64,000 bases of DNA from Flavobacterium fluviatile (GTDB taxonomy: Bacteria; Bacteroidota; Bacteroidia; Flavobacteriales; Flavobacteriaceae): positions 62,001-126,000 of the forward strand of contig NZ_JAADZW010000015.1 of NCBI RefSeq assembly GCF_010645065.1, read 5' to 3'. The stretch's first letter is position 1, and every line of letters starts with the position of its first letter. This document shows positions 1-9,310 of this stretch, one piece after another. Made by a program: the position numbers and the translations under genes. The notes below the pieces were generated by a model that was not told the DNA's origin, made no database searches, and saw only the letters and a program-made list of their open reading frames with translations.

Positions 1-552
1 ATCATAGCCAATACTGCTTATGCTCCCGTGGTGGCCGAATTAAAACAAGAATATGAAAACTGGTGGAAACTAGTCGAAGAACGCGCTTCGGAATATACCC
101 GAATAATTATAGGAAGCCCCAAAGAACCGGAATCTGTACTGCATGCACACGATTTTCACGGAACTGTGATTTGGCATCAAGGCGATGTCGAAAAAGGAAG
201 CGCTGGAAGTGGTTTTATCGCGGTAGAATTTGATAAAAAAGGCACTTATCATTTTGATTTACGCCGTTGGCCAAAAGAGATTGAAAAAGAAACGACTTTA
301 ACGTCTGCTGGTTCTGGAAAAGCATTGAAAATTGCTAGTGCCCGAATTAAAATTTGGAACGGGGACACCGTGTATGTAGACGAAAAGAAAATCGCCAATC
401 CTAATCTAGATGGTGTCAATTTTACGATTAAAAATATACCAAAGGGTCCTGCTTTTATTCAAACTTGGTTTTACAATTCAGCGGGCGAAATTGAAGGGGC
501 TGTGTATTATAATTATGTTCATTTTGATAAAATTAAAAAGAGTAAAAAGTAA
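1..552 (+). CDS. S1-family sulfatase, C-terminal fragment (5' end outside window)
   Basis: The reading frame is open from base 1, so the true start lies upstream; the GTG codons at 28 and 31 are internal. About 183 residues remain. The visible part matches the C-terminal subdomain of formylglycine-dependent arylsulfatases: a WWKLVEERA helix, then HDFHG, a tryptophan/glutamine strand (VIWHQGDV), and the typical closing strand with LRRWPKE. The catalytic Cys-x-Pro-Ser-Arg part is not in the window, so substrate and activity cannot be judged. It would remove sulfate esters from a glycan, probably in the periplasm. It is the first of four sulfatases in the first 24 kb. No T9SS tail is present; the protein ends in a lysine-rich stretch. 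Confidence 0.8.
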   Translation: MIANTAYAPVVAELKQEYENWWKLVEERASEYTRIIIGSPKEPESVLHAHDFHGTVIWHQGDVEKGSAGSGFIAVEFDKKGTYHFDLRRWPKEIEKETTLTSAGSGKALKIASARIKIWNGDTVYVDEKKIANPNLDGVNFTIKNIPKGPAFIQTWFYNSAGEIEGAVYYNYVHFDKIKKSKK

Positions 553-690
553 AAACACAACCATTTTTTCATTGCCGAATCCCATCAAAAAAGTGTTTTT
601 AGTGGAAATCTTTTAGCCCGTTATTTCTAGCTAAGTCTCATTTGTTTGCTGTGGCAATCGCCTGTAGGTACTATAATCAATCATGTTTTA

Positions 691-718
691 TATAGTATGA
701 ATCATGATTTATACTATA
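691..718. promoter_or_regulatory. 28-bp near-perfect palindrome, candidate operator
   Basis: In the 243-bp gap before the sulfatase at 796, bases 691-718 read the same on both strands except for one mismatched pair (positions 699 and 710). The outer arms are TATAGTAT and ATACTATA and the centre AATCATGATT is itself palindromic. It lies about 78 bp before the ATG. Its length and symmetry suit a dimeric regulator binding site or a transcript hairpin; no T-tract follows, so a terminator is less likely. The function is inferred only. Confidence 0.45.
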
Positions 719-795
719 CCCTAGACCAATTGTCTATTTTTGGAAATGCGAATAGCTTTTTTAGCAGCGCAATCTGAATTTTAATAGGGTAGGAT

Positions 796-2346
796 ATGAT
801 AAACAATTTACGTTGGAGCGTTTTTATGCTTTCTTTTTTGATAGTGAGCGGACAGTCAAAAAAGGTAGAAACAGCCATTCATAATAAACAACCCAACATC
901 ATTTTTTTAATGACCGATGACCAGCGTTGGGATAATATGGGTTGCTATGGTCGACCTGAATTCAATACACCCAATATAGACAAATTAGCGGCTCAGGGTG
1001 TTACTTTTGATAAGGCCTACTATGCCGTGGCGATTTGTATGCCCAGTCGGGTAACCATGCTAACGGGGCGCCACTTGTCCAGTCATAAAGTGGGTTTTGT
1101 AGCTCCCGAAGATTATACGCTGTCCCAAGCTGATTTTGCGAAAAGTTATCCTGCGATTCTTAAAAAAGCAGGTTATAGAACGGGTTTTATTGGCAAAGTA
1201 GGCTTTACCGTAACACCCGAAGCGACTCGACCAAGTACTCCAAAAGAACAGTTCTACGAAGAAAACATGAAGGTTGTCTTTGATTATTTTGCAGGCAGCG
1301 AAACCTACGATCGAAAAGACTTTGTTATTTGGCCCAAAGAAGACCAAGTATTACATGAAATTTATAAAGAAGAACGAATCAACTCAGGCAGAACCTTACG
1401 AACAGGGGAGGCGATGCTACATTTTATCGAAACCCAGCCCAAAGAACAGCCTTTTTGTTTGTCTGTGAGTTTTTATGCCGTGAAGCACGACAACAACAAG
1501 GACATGTACATGCCGCATTTTGAGCAATTTAAAGACAAAGAATTTTCAGTTCCCGGCAATTGGGTTGAAGGTGCGAATGATAAATTGCCAAAAGTAGTAA
1601 AAGAAAATGCCCGTGGCGTAAAATTACATGCCGCGCGTTCCTCGACACCCGAATTGTACCAACGCTTGGTGCGTCGTTTTGCCACCCAAGGCTACAGCGT
1701 GGACCAACAAGTAGGTTTGTTAGTTGAAATGCTGAAAGAAAAAGGATTGCTAGAAAATACCATCATTATTTACACCAGTGATAACGGACGTTTTCAAGGC
1801 TCCCACGGTTTGTTCGATAAATGTATTTTATACGAAGAGTCGGTAAAAGCGCCTTTGATTGTGTATGACGGACGGATTCCAGCAGCCAAAAGACAACGAC
1901 GCGAAGACGCACTTATTTCCTCTGTAGATATGGCGCCTACCATTGTTTCGCTAGCGGGTTTGTCAATCCCATCGAGTATGCAAGGTCAGGATTTTAGCAA
2001 AGTTTTGAATCAAACCCAAGACAAATCCAAATGGCGTGATGCCGTTTTTATGGAAGACTTATTTCTGGCAGATATGTTTGGTTCGAGATATAAAGAAAAC
2101 GTGGACGAAATCAATAAAAATCTAATTGATGCCAATAAATCCTACCGTAGCCGTGGTATTAGAACCGCGCGTTGGAAGTACATTGTGTATTATGAGCATA
2201 CGCCAAAAATTGAAGAGTTATACGATGTGGACAACGATCCTTTAGAACAAAATAATCTTGTTAATGATTCGAAACACAGTACTATTTTGAAAAAACTTCG
2301 AAAACAAACCGAAGAATTGTACCAAACGGCAGTGCAACGAAATTAA
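796..2346 (+). CDS. S1-family sulfatase (formylglycine-dependent)
   Basis: A 516-aa protein with an N-terminal signal-like segment (residues 1-20), then PNIIFLMTDDQRWDN with the metal-binding DD pair near 41-42. The sulfatase signature is C81-M-P-S-R followed by LTGR, so Cys81 should be oxidised to formylglycine by a maturase encoded elsewhere. YTSDNG and SHGLFDK supply the usual later Asp/Asn, His and Lys. One oddity: where most S1 enzymes read GKWHLG, this one reads GKVGF (K134 to F137), with glycine in place of the usual histidine. It should desulfate a glycan in the periplasm, though the altered active site leaves specificity and even activity open. The S1 subfamily is not assignable by eye. 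The gene lies 47 bp before the GH31 start at 2394. Confidence 0.88.
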   Translation: MINNLRWSVFMLSFLIVSGQSKKVETAIHNKQPNIIFLMTDDQRWDNMGCYGRPEFNTPNIDKLAAQGVTFDKAYYAVAICMPSRVTMLTGRHLSSHKVGFVAPEDYTLSQADFAKSYPAILKKAGYRTGFIGKVGFTVTPEATRPSTPKEQFYEENMKVVFDYFAGSETYDRKDFVIWPKEDQVLHEIYKEERINSGRTLRTGEAMLHFIETQPKEQPFCLSVSFYAVKHDNNKDMYMPHFEQFKDKEFSVPGNWVEGANDKLPKVVKENARGVKLHAARSSTPELYQRLVRRFATQGYSVDQQVGLLVEMLKEKGLLENTIIIYTSDNGRFQGSHGLFDKCILYEESVKAPLIVYDGRIPAAKRQRREDALISSVDMAPTIVSLAGLSIPSSMQGQDFSKVLNQTQDKSKWRDAVFMEDLFLADMFGSRYKENVDEINKNLIDANKSYRSRGIRTARWKYIVYYEHTPKIEELYDVDNDPLEQNNLVNDSKHSTILKKLRKQTEELYQTAVQRN

Positions 2347-2393
2347 AAAGCAAAGTATTGCTAGTGTACCAACCAAAATCTTTAAGACCAAAA

Positions 2394-5036
2394 ATGAAAA
2401 AGAACCTCCCTATTTTCAGTTTAAGCCTATTCCTATTGGTGATTTTAACGGCAACAGGACAAAATAGATACCCATTTGCATTTGAAAAAAACGCTAATGG
2501 GGTCAATATCCAAAAAGACAAAGAAACCATTCAAATCGAAATCGTGAATGCGTCTATTATCCACGTCAAAAAAACATTGACAGGAACCAAGCCTTCCGTG
2601 ATTCCGGATTATGTGACCATTTTAAAACCGCAAAAAGTAAGTTGGAATTTAAAACAAAACAAAGACCAACTCTTGATAAGCACGGCAAATTTAAAAGTAG
2701 TTGTGGATAAAGCGGGAAACATTGGATATGAAACGAAAGACAATAAAAAATTAGTAGGTGAAACCCAAGAGGTCACTTATATAAAACCCAATAATGACAA
2801 AGGCAATGCCGTGTCACAATCGTTTACCGTAGGCGATGAAGCCTTGTACGGTTTGGGACAATTTCAAAGCGGCATTATGAATTGGAAAAATGTTCCAATG
2901 CGTTTGCAACAATACAATCAGGAAATTGCCATTCCGTTTTTGATTTCGACCAAAGGCTATGGTATTTACTGGCACAACTACAGTTTGACCGATTTTAACG
3001 AACCGCAAAACGAAATTCAATTTGCCAATACAGGCGATTTTAAAAATACAGCCAGCACTAAAGAGGCGGTGGCAACAGGGGAAAAAGAAAATGTAGCCGC
3101 TTATATTTCTAAAGAAAATTTAGATAAAAACATTCGCGAGACCACTTTCACTCCTAAAAAATCGGGAGAATATACTTTTTTAGCGCTAAGCGATAACAAC
3201 GGACGCATGCGTGGCGAAATCAAGGTGACTGTGGACGGAGAGGATATCATCAATTATTCTACCATTTGGATGCCAAGAAGGTATTCGGGTAAAAAATACT
3301 TGCAAGCGGGCAAAACGTATGAAATCGTATTTCAAAATACAGGAGCTAAAATCCCAGGTAAATTATTTTATAACGAACCTGATTTCAACAAAACCGTTTT
3401 TAGCAGTACCAAAGGAAGCACGATTGATTATTATTTGATTCAAGGAGCAAATCCGGGCGAGGTGATTGCAAACTACCAAGATTTGACTGGAAAAGCACCT
3501 ATGTTTGCTAAAAGCACTTATGGTTTTTGGCAATGTCGTGAGCGATATCACAATCAAGCCGAGTTATTAGAAAATGCACGCGAAATGAGAAAACGTCAAA
3601 TTCCTTTTGACAACATTGTACAAGACTGGTTTTATTGGCCAGAAAAAACCAAAGGTCCCGAATGGGATAGAGCTAAATATCCAGATGCAAAAGCGATGGT
3701 GGACGAATTGAAAGCGATGAATCTGAATTTGATGGTTTCGGTTTGGCCTGAGGTCAAAAACGCAGCTTTGGAAAAAAAATACAATTTGACCAAAATTGAA
3801 GGCAGCAACAATGTGGACATTTATGACAAAGGAGTGAGCGAGCGTTTTTATCGCATGATTAATGATTCGATGTTCAAATTGGGCGTAAAATCGATTTGGT
3901 TAGACGGAACCGAACCAGAAGGGGTTAACAATACAAAAGTGAAAACGGCAGTGGGTTCATATGAAGAAGTGCAAAATCCGTATTCGCTGGAAGTAACCCG
4001 AGCCATGTATGAAGGCAGAAGAGCCGATTATCCTAAGGAGCGTGTTTTCAATTTAACGCGTTCGGCTTATTCAGGGCAGCAGCGTTACGGTGTGGCTTCT
4101 TGGTCGGGCGATGTGGAAGCCTCTTGGAGACAATTCTCAGAACAAATTGCCGCTGGTCTGAATTTTACGATGGCAGGTGTACCTTATTGGACACACGATA
4201 TTGGGGGATTCTTTAGAGATTCAAAATCGATAAATCCTGAGTTTGACAGCCAGTACACCAATCCAGAATACATTGAGTTGTTGACACGTTGGTTTCAGTT
4301 TGGCACTTTTAGTCCCATTTTCCGAATTCATGGGTATGTGTCCGAAACCGAAATTTGGAGATACAACCAAGCCTTTGAAAGTACTGCTCGTAAATTTATT
4401 GATTTGCGCTACCAATTAATACCGTACATCTATTCGCAAGCTTGGCAAATTACCAATAACAGCCGCCAATTGATGAGTCCGTTAGCCTATCAATACCCGA
4501 ATGATAAAAACACTTGGGGAATAAAAGACCAATTGTTTTTTGGCGAATCGATTATGGTAGGTTTTGTTACCCAATACCAACAACGTGAAAAGGACATGTA
4601 TTTCCCTGAAGGAGACTGGTACAACTATTGGACAAACGAAAAAATGCAAGGTGGTAAAACCATTAAAGTTAAAGCGGAACTGAATGAAATTCCGATGTTT
4701 GTGAAAGCAGGAACAATCTTGCCTTTAGGCCCAAAAGTGCAATATGCTACTCAAAAAACAACGGAGCCCTTGCAAATTAAAGTTTACCCAGGAAAAGACG
4801 CGCAGTTTGTATTGTATTTGGATGATAATGAGTCCTATGAATATGAAAAAGGGAAATATTCGGAAATTGTTTTTACTTATTCAGAAGCTAAAAAAGAATT
4901 AAATATTAAAAACGGTCAAGGAAATTTCATTGATTTTAAACAAAAACCAATGGACTTCGTAGTGGAATTAGTTGGTAAAGGAAAAACGGAAAAAGTAGTT
5001 TTTACCGGTAAGGAATCTAAAATTAATTTGAAATAA
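2394..5036 (+). CDS. GH31 glycosidase with PA14 insert, likely alpha-xylosidase or alpha-glucosidase
   Basis: The ATG at 2394 is preferred over an in-frame ATG at 2358 because it begins a clean signal peptide (MKKNLPIFSLSLFLLVILTATGQ); this gives 880 aa. Order: N-terminal beta-sandwich, an inserted PA14-like domain (region of VTVDGEDIINYS and YLQAGKTYEIVF), the GH31 barrel, and C-terminal beta-sheet domains. The nucleophile motif is WLDGTEPE (Asp504) and the acid/base is probably the Asp in SWSGDVEAS (Asp573). The PA14 insert is known from xyloglucan alpha-xylosidases of this family, and the WxDxTEPE motif is typical of that branch, so release of alpha-linked xylose (or a related sugar) from oligosaccharides in the periplasm is the best guess. 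Alpha-glucosidase activity is the alternative. Confidence 0.88.
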   Translation: MKKNLPIFSLSLFLLVILTATGQNRYPFAFEKNANGVNIQKDKETIQIEIVNASIIHVKKTLTGTKPSVIPDYVTILKPQKVSWNLKQNKDQLLISTANLKVVVDKAGNIGYETKDNKKLVGETQEVTYIKPNNDKGNAVSQSFTVGDEALYGLGQFQSGIMNWKNVPMRLQQYNQEIAIPFLISTKGYGIYWHNYSLTDFNEPQNEIQFANTGDFKNTASTKEAVATGEKENVAAYISKENLDKNIRETTFTPKKSGEYTFLALSDNNGRMRGEIKVTVDGEDIINYSTIWMPRRYSGKKYLQAGKTYEIVFQNTGAKIPGKLFYNEPDFNKTVFSSTKGSTIDYYLIQGANPGEVIANYQDLTGKAPMFAKSTYGFWQCRERYHNQAELLENAREMRKRQIPFDNIVQDWFYWPEKTKGPEWDRAKYPDAKAMVDELKAMNLNLMVSVWPEVKNAALEKKYNLTKIEGSNNVDIYDKGVSERFYRMINDSMFKLGVKSIWLDGTEPEGVNNTKVKTAVGSYEEVQNPYSLEVTRAMYEGRRADYPKERVFNLTRSAYSGQQRYGVASWSGDVEASWRQFSEQIAAGLNFTMAGVPYWTHDIGGFFRDSKSINPEFDSQYTNPEYIELLTRWFQFGTFSPIFRIHGYVSETEIWRYNQAFESTARKFIDLRYQLIPYIYSQAWQITNNSRQLMSPLAYQYPNDKNTWGIKDQLFFGESIMVGFVTQYQQREKDMYFPEGDWYNYWTNEKMQGGKTIKVKAELNEIPMFVKAGTILPLGPKVQYATQKTTEPLQIKVYPGKDAQFVLYLDDNESYEYEKGKYSEIVFTYSEAKKELNIKNGQGNFIDFKQKPMDFVVELVGKGKTEKVVFTGKESKINLK

Positions 5037-5105
5037 TTTTAGTTTGATGAGGTACAAGCCAAGAAACTGTTTTTATTTATTGTAACATCCGTTATAAGTC
5101 AAGAA

Positions 5106-5158
5106 AAAGAAACAATTGGGGGCAAAAAAAAACGACAAAAAGAAGGCATTGTTTCTTT
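5106..5158 (+). repeat. 11-bp perfect inverted repeat between GH31 and GH116 genes
   Basis: AAAGAAACAAT (5106-5116) and ATTGTTTCTTT (5148-5158) are exact inverted copies separated by 31 bases. They could form a stem in the transcript about 85 bp before the GH116 start. There is only a short T stretch in the second arm, so it is not a classical terminator. Function unknown. Confidence 0.35.
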
Positions 5159-5242
5159 GTATCGATGATTTAAGTCACCCATGTAGAAAAGAAATGGAAG
5201 CTAAACTGAAAAAACATTCCATCTCAAATGCTAATTAAAAAA

Positions 5243-7906
5243 ATGAAAAATAAATTCCTAAATAGTCGCTTGGTAGTAATCTTTGTAATGCTATTACAAG
5301 GATTGCTTTTGCAGGCACAAGGGGCGAAAGTAATTCAAGGAGTTACTCCAAAAATAATAAAGAAAACGGCGCAAGCTACAACCACTGACTGGCCCGTTTT
5401 GACGACCTATGATGCGCATCATTTGGCAAAAATATCGATGCCAATTGGCGGAATAGGAACTGGAACTGTATCCCTAGGAGGACGTGGTAATTTGCAAGAT
5501 TGGGAAATTATGAATACTGCTGCCAAAGGCTATATTCCAACGAGTGAAAAATTGAGGTACATCGGTCCTTTTTTTGCATTGTTTACCCAAACTGCCGATG
5601 GTAAAAAAGATAGCCGAGTACTCGAAGGTCCCTTGGATTATTCGCTTTATGAAGGTGCTTTTGGAAGTACAGCAGTGAATCATGGTTTTCCTCGCTTTGA
5701 AACCTGTACTTTTAAGGCAGCCTATCCTTTTGGACAAGTGTTGCTCTCGGATAAAAAAGTGCCACTTACTGTTCGTATTAAAGCATTCAATCCCTTCATT
5801 CCTGGGGATGCCAAGGCAAGCGGAATACCTATTGCAGTCATTACCTACGAGTTAACGAATACAACTGATAAAGCTGTTTTTGCCTCCGTTTGTGCGAACA
5901 TGCCCAATTTTATTGGAGAAGATGGTTCGGTACGGGAACCTATTGGAAGAGGAAGTGCTTTAATTCCTGTCGGAGCCAAAAAAAATAAAAATGTTTTCAG
6001 AAATGGAAAAAACGCTCAAGGTATTTTTATGAGTTCGGATGGGGTAGATAAGAATGCGGTAGCATGGGGAACCATGGCACTATCTACTTCCAGCAACGAA
6101 AAGGTTAGCTACCGTACCTCTTGGAGTGAAGAAGTTTGGGGGAATTCCCGCCTTGATTTTTGGGATGATTATAGCACTGATGGTCGTTTAGAAAATCGAG
6201 AACACAATGGAGAAGACCGACCGATGGCATCGATGGCGGTTGAGGTATCGGTTCCTGCCAATAGTACTCGTGAAGTTAGCTTTTACATTAGCTGGCATTT
6301 TCCTAATCGGGAAACTTGGACACCTGCAGAGGATGGATTAAGTGATATGTTAACCAATTATTACAGCACCCAGTACAAGGATGCTTGGGATGTAGTTGAA
6401 AAAACAATGCCACAAGTCCCCAATCTGGAATCTAAAACAAAAGAATTTGTAACTGCTTTTGTGAATAGCGATTTGCCAAATGTAGTAAAAGAAGCCGCCT
6501 TGAATAATACCTCTACGCTTCGAACCCAAACCTGTTTCCGTACTGCGGATGGGAATTTCTACGGATGGGAAGGTACGAGCGACACCAAGGGAGTTTGCCA
6601 TGGAAACTGTACCCATGTATGGAATTACGACCAAGCCACCCCTTTTTTGTTTGGAGAGCTAGCGCGTTCGATGCGTGAGATTGAATTTGCGCATGCTACC
6701 GATGACAAAGGGATGATGAGTTTTCGAGTGAATTTGCCCTTAGAACGTGCGAACGAATTTGGCAGACCCGCAGCCGATGGGCAATTAGGTGCTATTATGA
6801 AAATGTATCGCGATTGGCAACTGAGTGGTGATAACGAATTACTCAAAAAGCTGTGGCCAAAGGTGAAAAAAACCATGGAATTCTGCTGGATAAAAGGAGG
6901 ATGGGACGCTAATAAGGACGGCGTGATGGATGGTTGTCAGCACAATACCATGGATGTACAGTATTTTGGCCCCAATCCTCAAATGGGAATTTGGTATTTG
7001 GGAGCGCTTCGAGCTGCTGAAAAAATGGCAACCTTTTCGGGGGATAAGCAATTTGCTAAAACCTGTAACAGTCTTTTTGAAAAAGGAAGCCAATGGATGG
7101 ATAAAAATCTTTTTAACGGCGAATATTACATTCACATTATCCAACCTCCCAAAAGTCGCGAAGAAATTGCGGCTCCTTTACTGAAAGGTTTAGAATCCAA
7201 AGATTTAGAAAATCCTGCGTATCAATTGGGAAAAGGCTGTTTGGTGGATCAATTGGTGGGACAGTTCATGGCTCATATTTGTGATTTAGGCTATTTAACC
7301 AAAGAGGAGCATGTAAAAACAGCCTTAAACAGCATTATGAAATACAACTTGAGAGACGATAGCAGCTCTGGTTTTAACAATATGCGTTCGTATGTGTTGG
7401 GGGACGAAAAATCATTGGTCATGGCAAGCTATCCAGGAGAGAGACCCTTGTTTCCTTTTCCTTATTTTACTGAGGCAATGACAGGATTTGAATACACCGC
7501 TTCGATAGGCATGATGTATGAAGGTCAAACAGAACAAGGTTTATCGAATATCAAAAACATCAGAGACCGATACGATGGTTTAAAACGTAATCCTTTTAAC
7601 GAAGCAGAATGCGGAAACAATTATGCCCGTGCCATGGCGAGTTGGGGAGCTGTGATTGCGCTTTCTGGATTTAATTATTCGGCAGTAGAAAAATCCATTG
7701 CGTTTACAGCGACTCCAGGAACTTACTTTTGGTCGAATGGAAGTGCTTGGGGCGTTTGCAAAATTGATAAGGAAAGCGTGGAGTTATCGGTACAAGAAGG
7801 GGCACTTGAGTTAAAAAGGTTTTCTTTAAAAGATTCTAATGCGATTAAGTTTAAAGAAACTCTAAAAATTAAGGCAGAAGAAACGGTAGTTTTAAATCTG
7901 AGATAA
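5243..7906 (+). CDS. GH116-like glycosidase (GBA2-type beta-glucosidase/beta-xylosidase)
   Basis: ATGs at 5228 and 5243 are both possible; 5243 starts directly at MKNKFLNSRLVVIFV, a normal signal peptide ending near LLLQAQG. The N-terminal domain begins with MPIGGIGTGT and GGRGNLQDWEI, the hallmark of the GBA2 N-terminal domain. A C-terminal (alpha/alpha)6 barrel follows. Candidate catalytic residues by comparison with the family are the Glu in FYGWEGT (E448 counted from 5228, nucleophile) and the Asp in HNTMDVQYFG (D576, acid/base). Family members cleave beta-linked glucose, xylose or N-acetylglucosamine. Here it probably trims a beta-linked sugar from imported oligosaccharides in the periplasm. 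It is followed 13 bp later by the first beta-helix gene, suggesting co-transcription. Confidence 0.8.
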   Translation: MKNKFLNSRLVVIFVMLLQGLLLQAQGAKVIQGVTPKIIKKTAQATTTDWPVLTTYDAHHLAKISMPIGGIGTGTVSLGGRGNLQDWEIMNTAAKGYIPTSEKLRYIGPFFALFTQTADGKKDSRVLEGPLDYSLYEGAFGSTAVNHGFPRFETCTFKAAYPFGQVLLSDKKVPLTVRIKAFNPFIPGDAKASGIPIAVITYELTNTTDKAVFASVCANMPNFIGEDGSVREPIGRGSALIPVGAKKNKNVFRNGKNAQGIFMSSDGVDKNAVAWGTMALSTSSNEKVSYRTSWSEEVWGNSRLDFWDDYSTDGRLENREHNGEDRPMASMAVEVSVPANSTREVSFYISWHFPNRETWTPAEDGLSDMLTNYYSTQYKDAWDVVEKTMPQVPNLESKTKEFVTAFVNSDLPNVVKEAALNNTSTLRTQTCFRTADGNFYGWEGTSDTKGVCHGNCTHVWNYDQATPFLFGELARSMREIEFAHATDDKGMMSFRVNLPLERANEFGRPAADGQLGAIMKMYRDWQLSGDNELLKKLWPKVKKTMEFCWIKGGWDANKDGVMDGCQHNTMDVQYFGPNPQMGIWYLGALRAAEKMATFSGDKQFAKTCNSLFEKGSQWMDKNLFNGEYYIHIIQPPKSREEIAAPLLKGLESKDLENPAYQLGKGCLVDQLVGQFMAHICDLGYLTKEEHVKTALNSIMKYNLRDDSSSGFNNMRSYVLGDEKSLVMASYPGERPLFPFPYFTEAMTGFEYTASIGMMYEGQTEQGLSNIKNIRDRYDGLKRNPFNEAECGNNYARAMASWGAVIALSGFNYSAVEKSIAFTATPGTYFWSNGSAWGVCKIDKESVELSVQEGALELKRFSLKDSNAIKFKETLKIKAEETVVLNLR

Positions 7907-7919
7907 AATAAAATAATAA

Positions 7920-9269
7920 ATGAAAGCAATAGCAAGATTATTTATAGTTGGATTATTAGTTATTGGTAATGCTATAAATGCCAGAGAAATCAAAATCAAA
8001 TCCTTACAAGAGTTGGCCAAATATGCTAAGGAAAGTGGTAATACCATTAGTATGCAGCCGGGCGTGTATCGTCTGACCGACTATTTGACTACCGATGTTA
8101 TTACCGATCGTCGTAATCGAAAAGAATATCAGTATATCACTTTTAGCGGAAGTAACAATGTTTTTCATTTAAAAGGAGTTGAAATTGAACTGGATACAAA
8201 GATTCGAACAGCTTTAAAACCACCAATTCATTCCGATGAGTTTTTGATTACGGGTTCCAATAATACTTTTGAGGAACTTAGCATCCGATGTATTGGCAAT
8301 GGAATTTCTCCAGGCGGAACAGTGCTTCAGGTAGCGGGCGAAGCGAATATTCTGAAAAACATCAGTTTGTATGTAGCAGGCTCGTATCCGTATGGCTATG
8401 GCGATTTATTTGGCAAAGGCGGTCAGAAAGAAACGACCATTAAACACCAAAAACACAGCGGGCTGTTGGTCACCGGAAATAGTACCAAACTCTACGGCTG
8501 CAAAGTGATTAGCCGTTCTTTTGGGCATTGCTTTTTTATTCAAAAAAATCCCAAGAATGTGTATTTCGAAGACTGTTATGCCGAAGGTGAAGTGCGTACT
8601 ACCGATGCTATATTGGCAGAAACATCCGGCCCTGCTTTTGATGTGAAATTCAAAACTTGGACACAAAACCGCGAGGGCGAATATATTGTAACTCCGGGTT
8701 ATATGAAATCGCTTTGCGAAGATGGTTTTCGAACTTATGGGAAATGTGAAAATATAGCCTTTAAGAATTGTACGGCCAAAAATACCCGAGGCGGTTTTGA
8801 ACTTCGGTTTAATCAGGCGAATTTGGAAAATTGCACCACTACTGGCACAGAACGTGCGTATTGGATTGGAGACCAAACGGTAATGCGCAATTGCAAAGGA
8901 GATGCTAACTACGGGCCGCTGTTGTTTGTAGAGGGTAATAATGTGGAGGTGGAATTAAGCCTAGTACCTACCGAATCAGACAGAAAGGTACACTCTTTAA
9001 TGACGGTTTTTGGAGAAAGTAACAATATTATCCTGAAAGCAGATGGAAAGAAAAGAAAGCAAGAACTTCCTATTTTAGTGGGATTTACTCCTCCAATGCA
9101 CGGTGAGTCGATGTCTCCTTATAGTGAAGAAAAAGTAGTTAATCTTCGTTTAAAAAATGAAACCGGCATGCCAATTTCTATTGGAGCGATGGCAAAAAAT
9201 TGTCGTATCGAAACCAATGGAAAAATAAGCGAAAATAAAGGCGATAACAATCAAATTATAACAAAATAA
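7920..9269 (+). CDS. Right-handed beta-helix protein, paralog 1 of 6 (candidate glycan lyase or hydrolase)
   Basis: 449 aa with a signal peptide (residues 1-21, cleavage near INA). The rest consists of short repeating strands rich in Asn/Gly, as in parallel beta-helix enzymes (N.TFEELSIRCIGNG; KNVYFEDCYAEG). Family-specific motifs shared with the paralogs at 9311, 12204, 17534, 38438 and 40711: GSYPYGYGDLFGKG (154-167), QKHSG (177-181), SFGHCFFIQ (200-208), RTTD (226-229) and EDGFRTYG (267-274). The conserved Lys, His, Arg and Asp are reasonable catalytic candidates. I do not recognise the classical PL6 alginate/chondroitin lyase motif (RHG). With KduI/KduD nearby a lyase is plausible, but the reaction is unknown. 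No T9SS tail, so probably periplasmic. Confidence 0.72.
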   Translation: MKAIARLFIVGLLVIGNAINAREIKIKSLQELAKYAKESGNTISMQPGVYRLTDYLTTDVITDRRNRKEYQYITFSGSNNVFHLKGVEIELDTKIRTALKPPIHSDEFLITGSNNTFEELSIRCIGNGISPGGTVLQVAGEANILKNISLYVAGSYPYGYGDLFGKGGQKETTIKHQKHSGLLVTGNSTKLYGCKVISRSFGHCFFIQKNPKNVYFEDCYAEGEVRTTDAILAETSGPAFDVKFKTWTQNREGEYIVTPGYMKSLCEDGFRTYGKCENIAFKNCTAKNTRGGFELRFNQANLENCTTTGTERAYWIGDQTVMRNCKGDANYGPLLFVEGNNVEVELSLVPTESDRKVHSLMTVFGESNNIILKADGKKRKQELPILVGFTPPMHGESMSPYSEEKVVNLRLKNETGMPISIGAMAKNCRIETNGKISENKGDNNQIITK

Positions 9270-9310
9270 ATACCTTTCTAAAATTTAAATTATACTAAAA
9301 ACATAAAAAT

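Noticed and set aside
8406..8876. 156-codon minus-strand ORF inside the first beta-helix gene
   Set aside because: It is fully antisense to a gene with strong family motifs; such shadows arise by chance from the codon bias of the coding strand.
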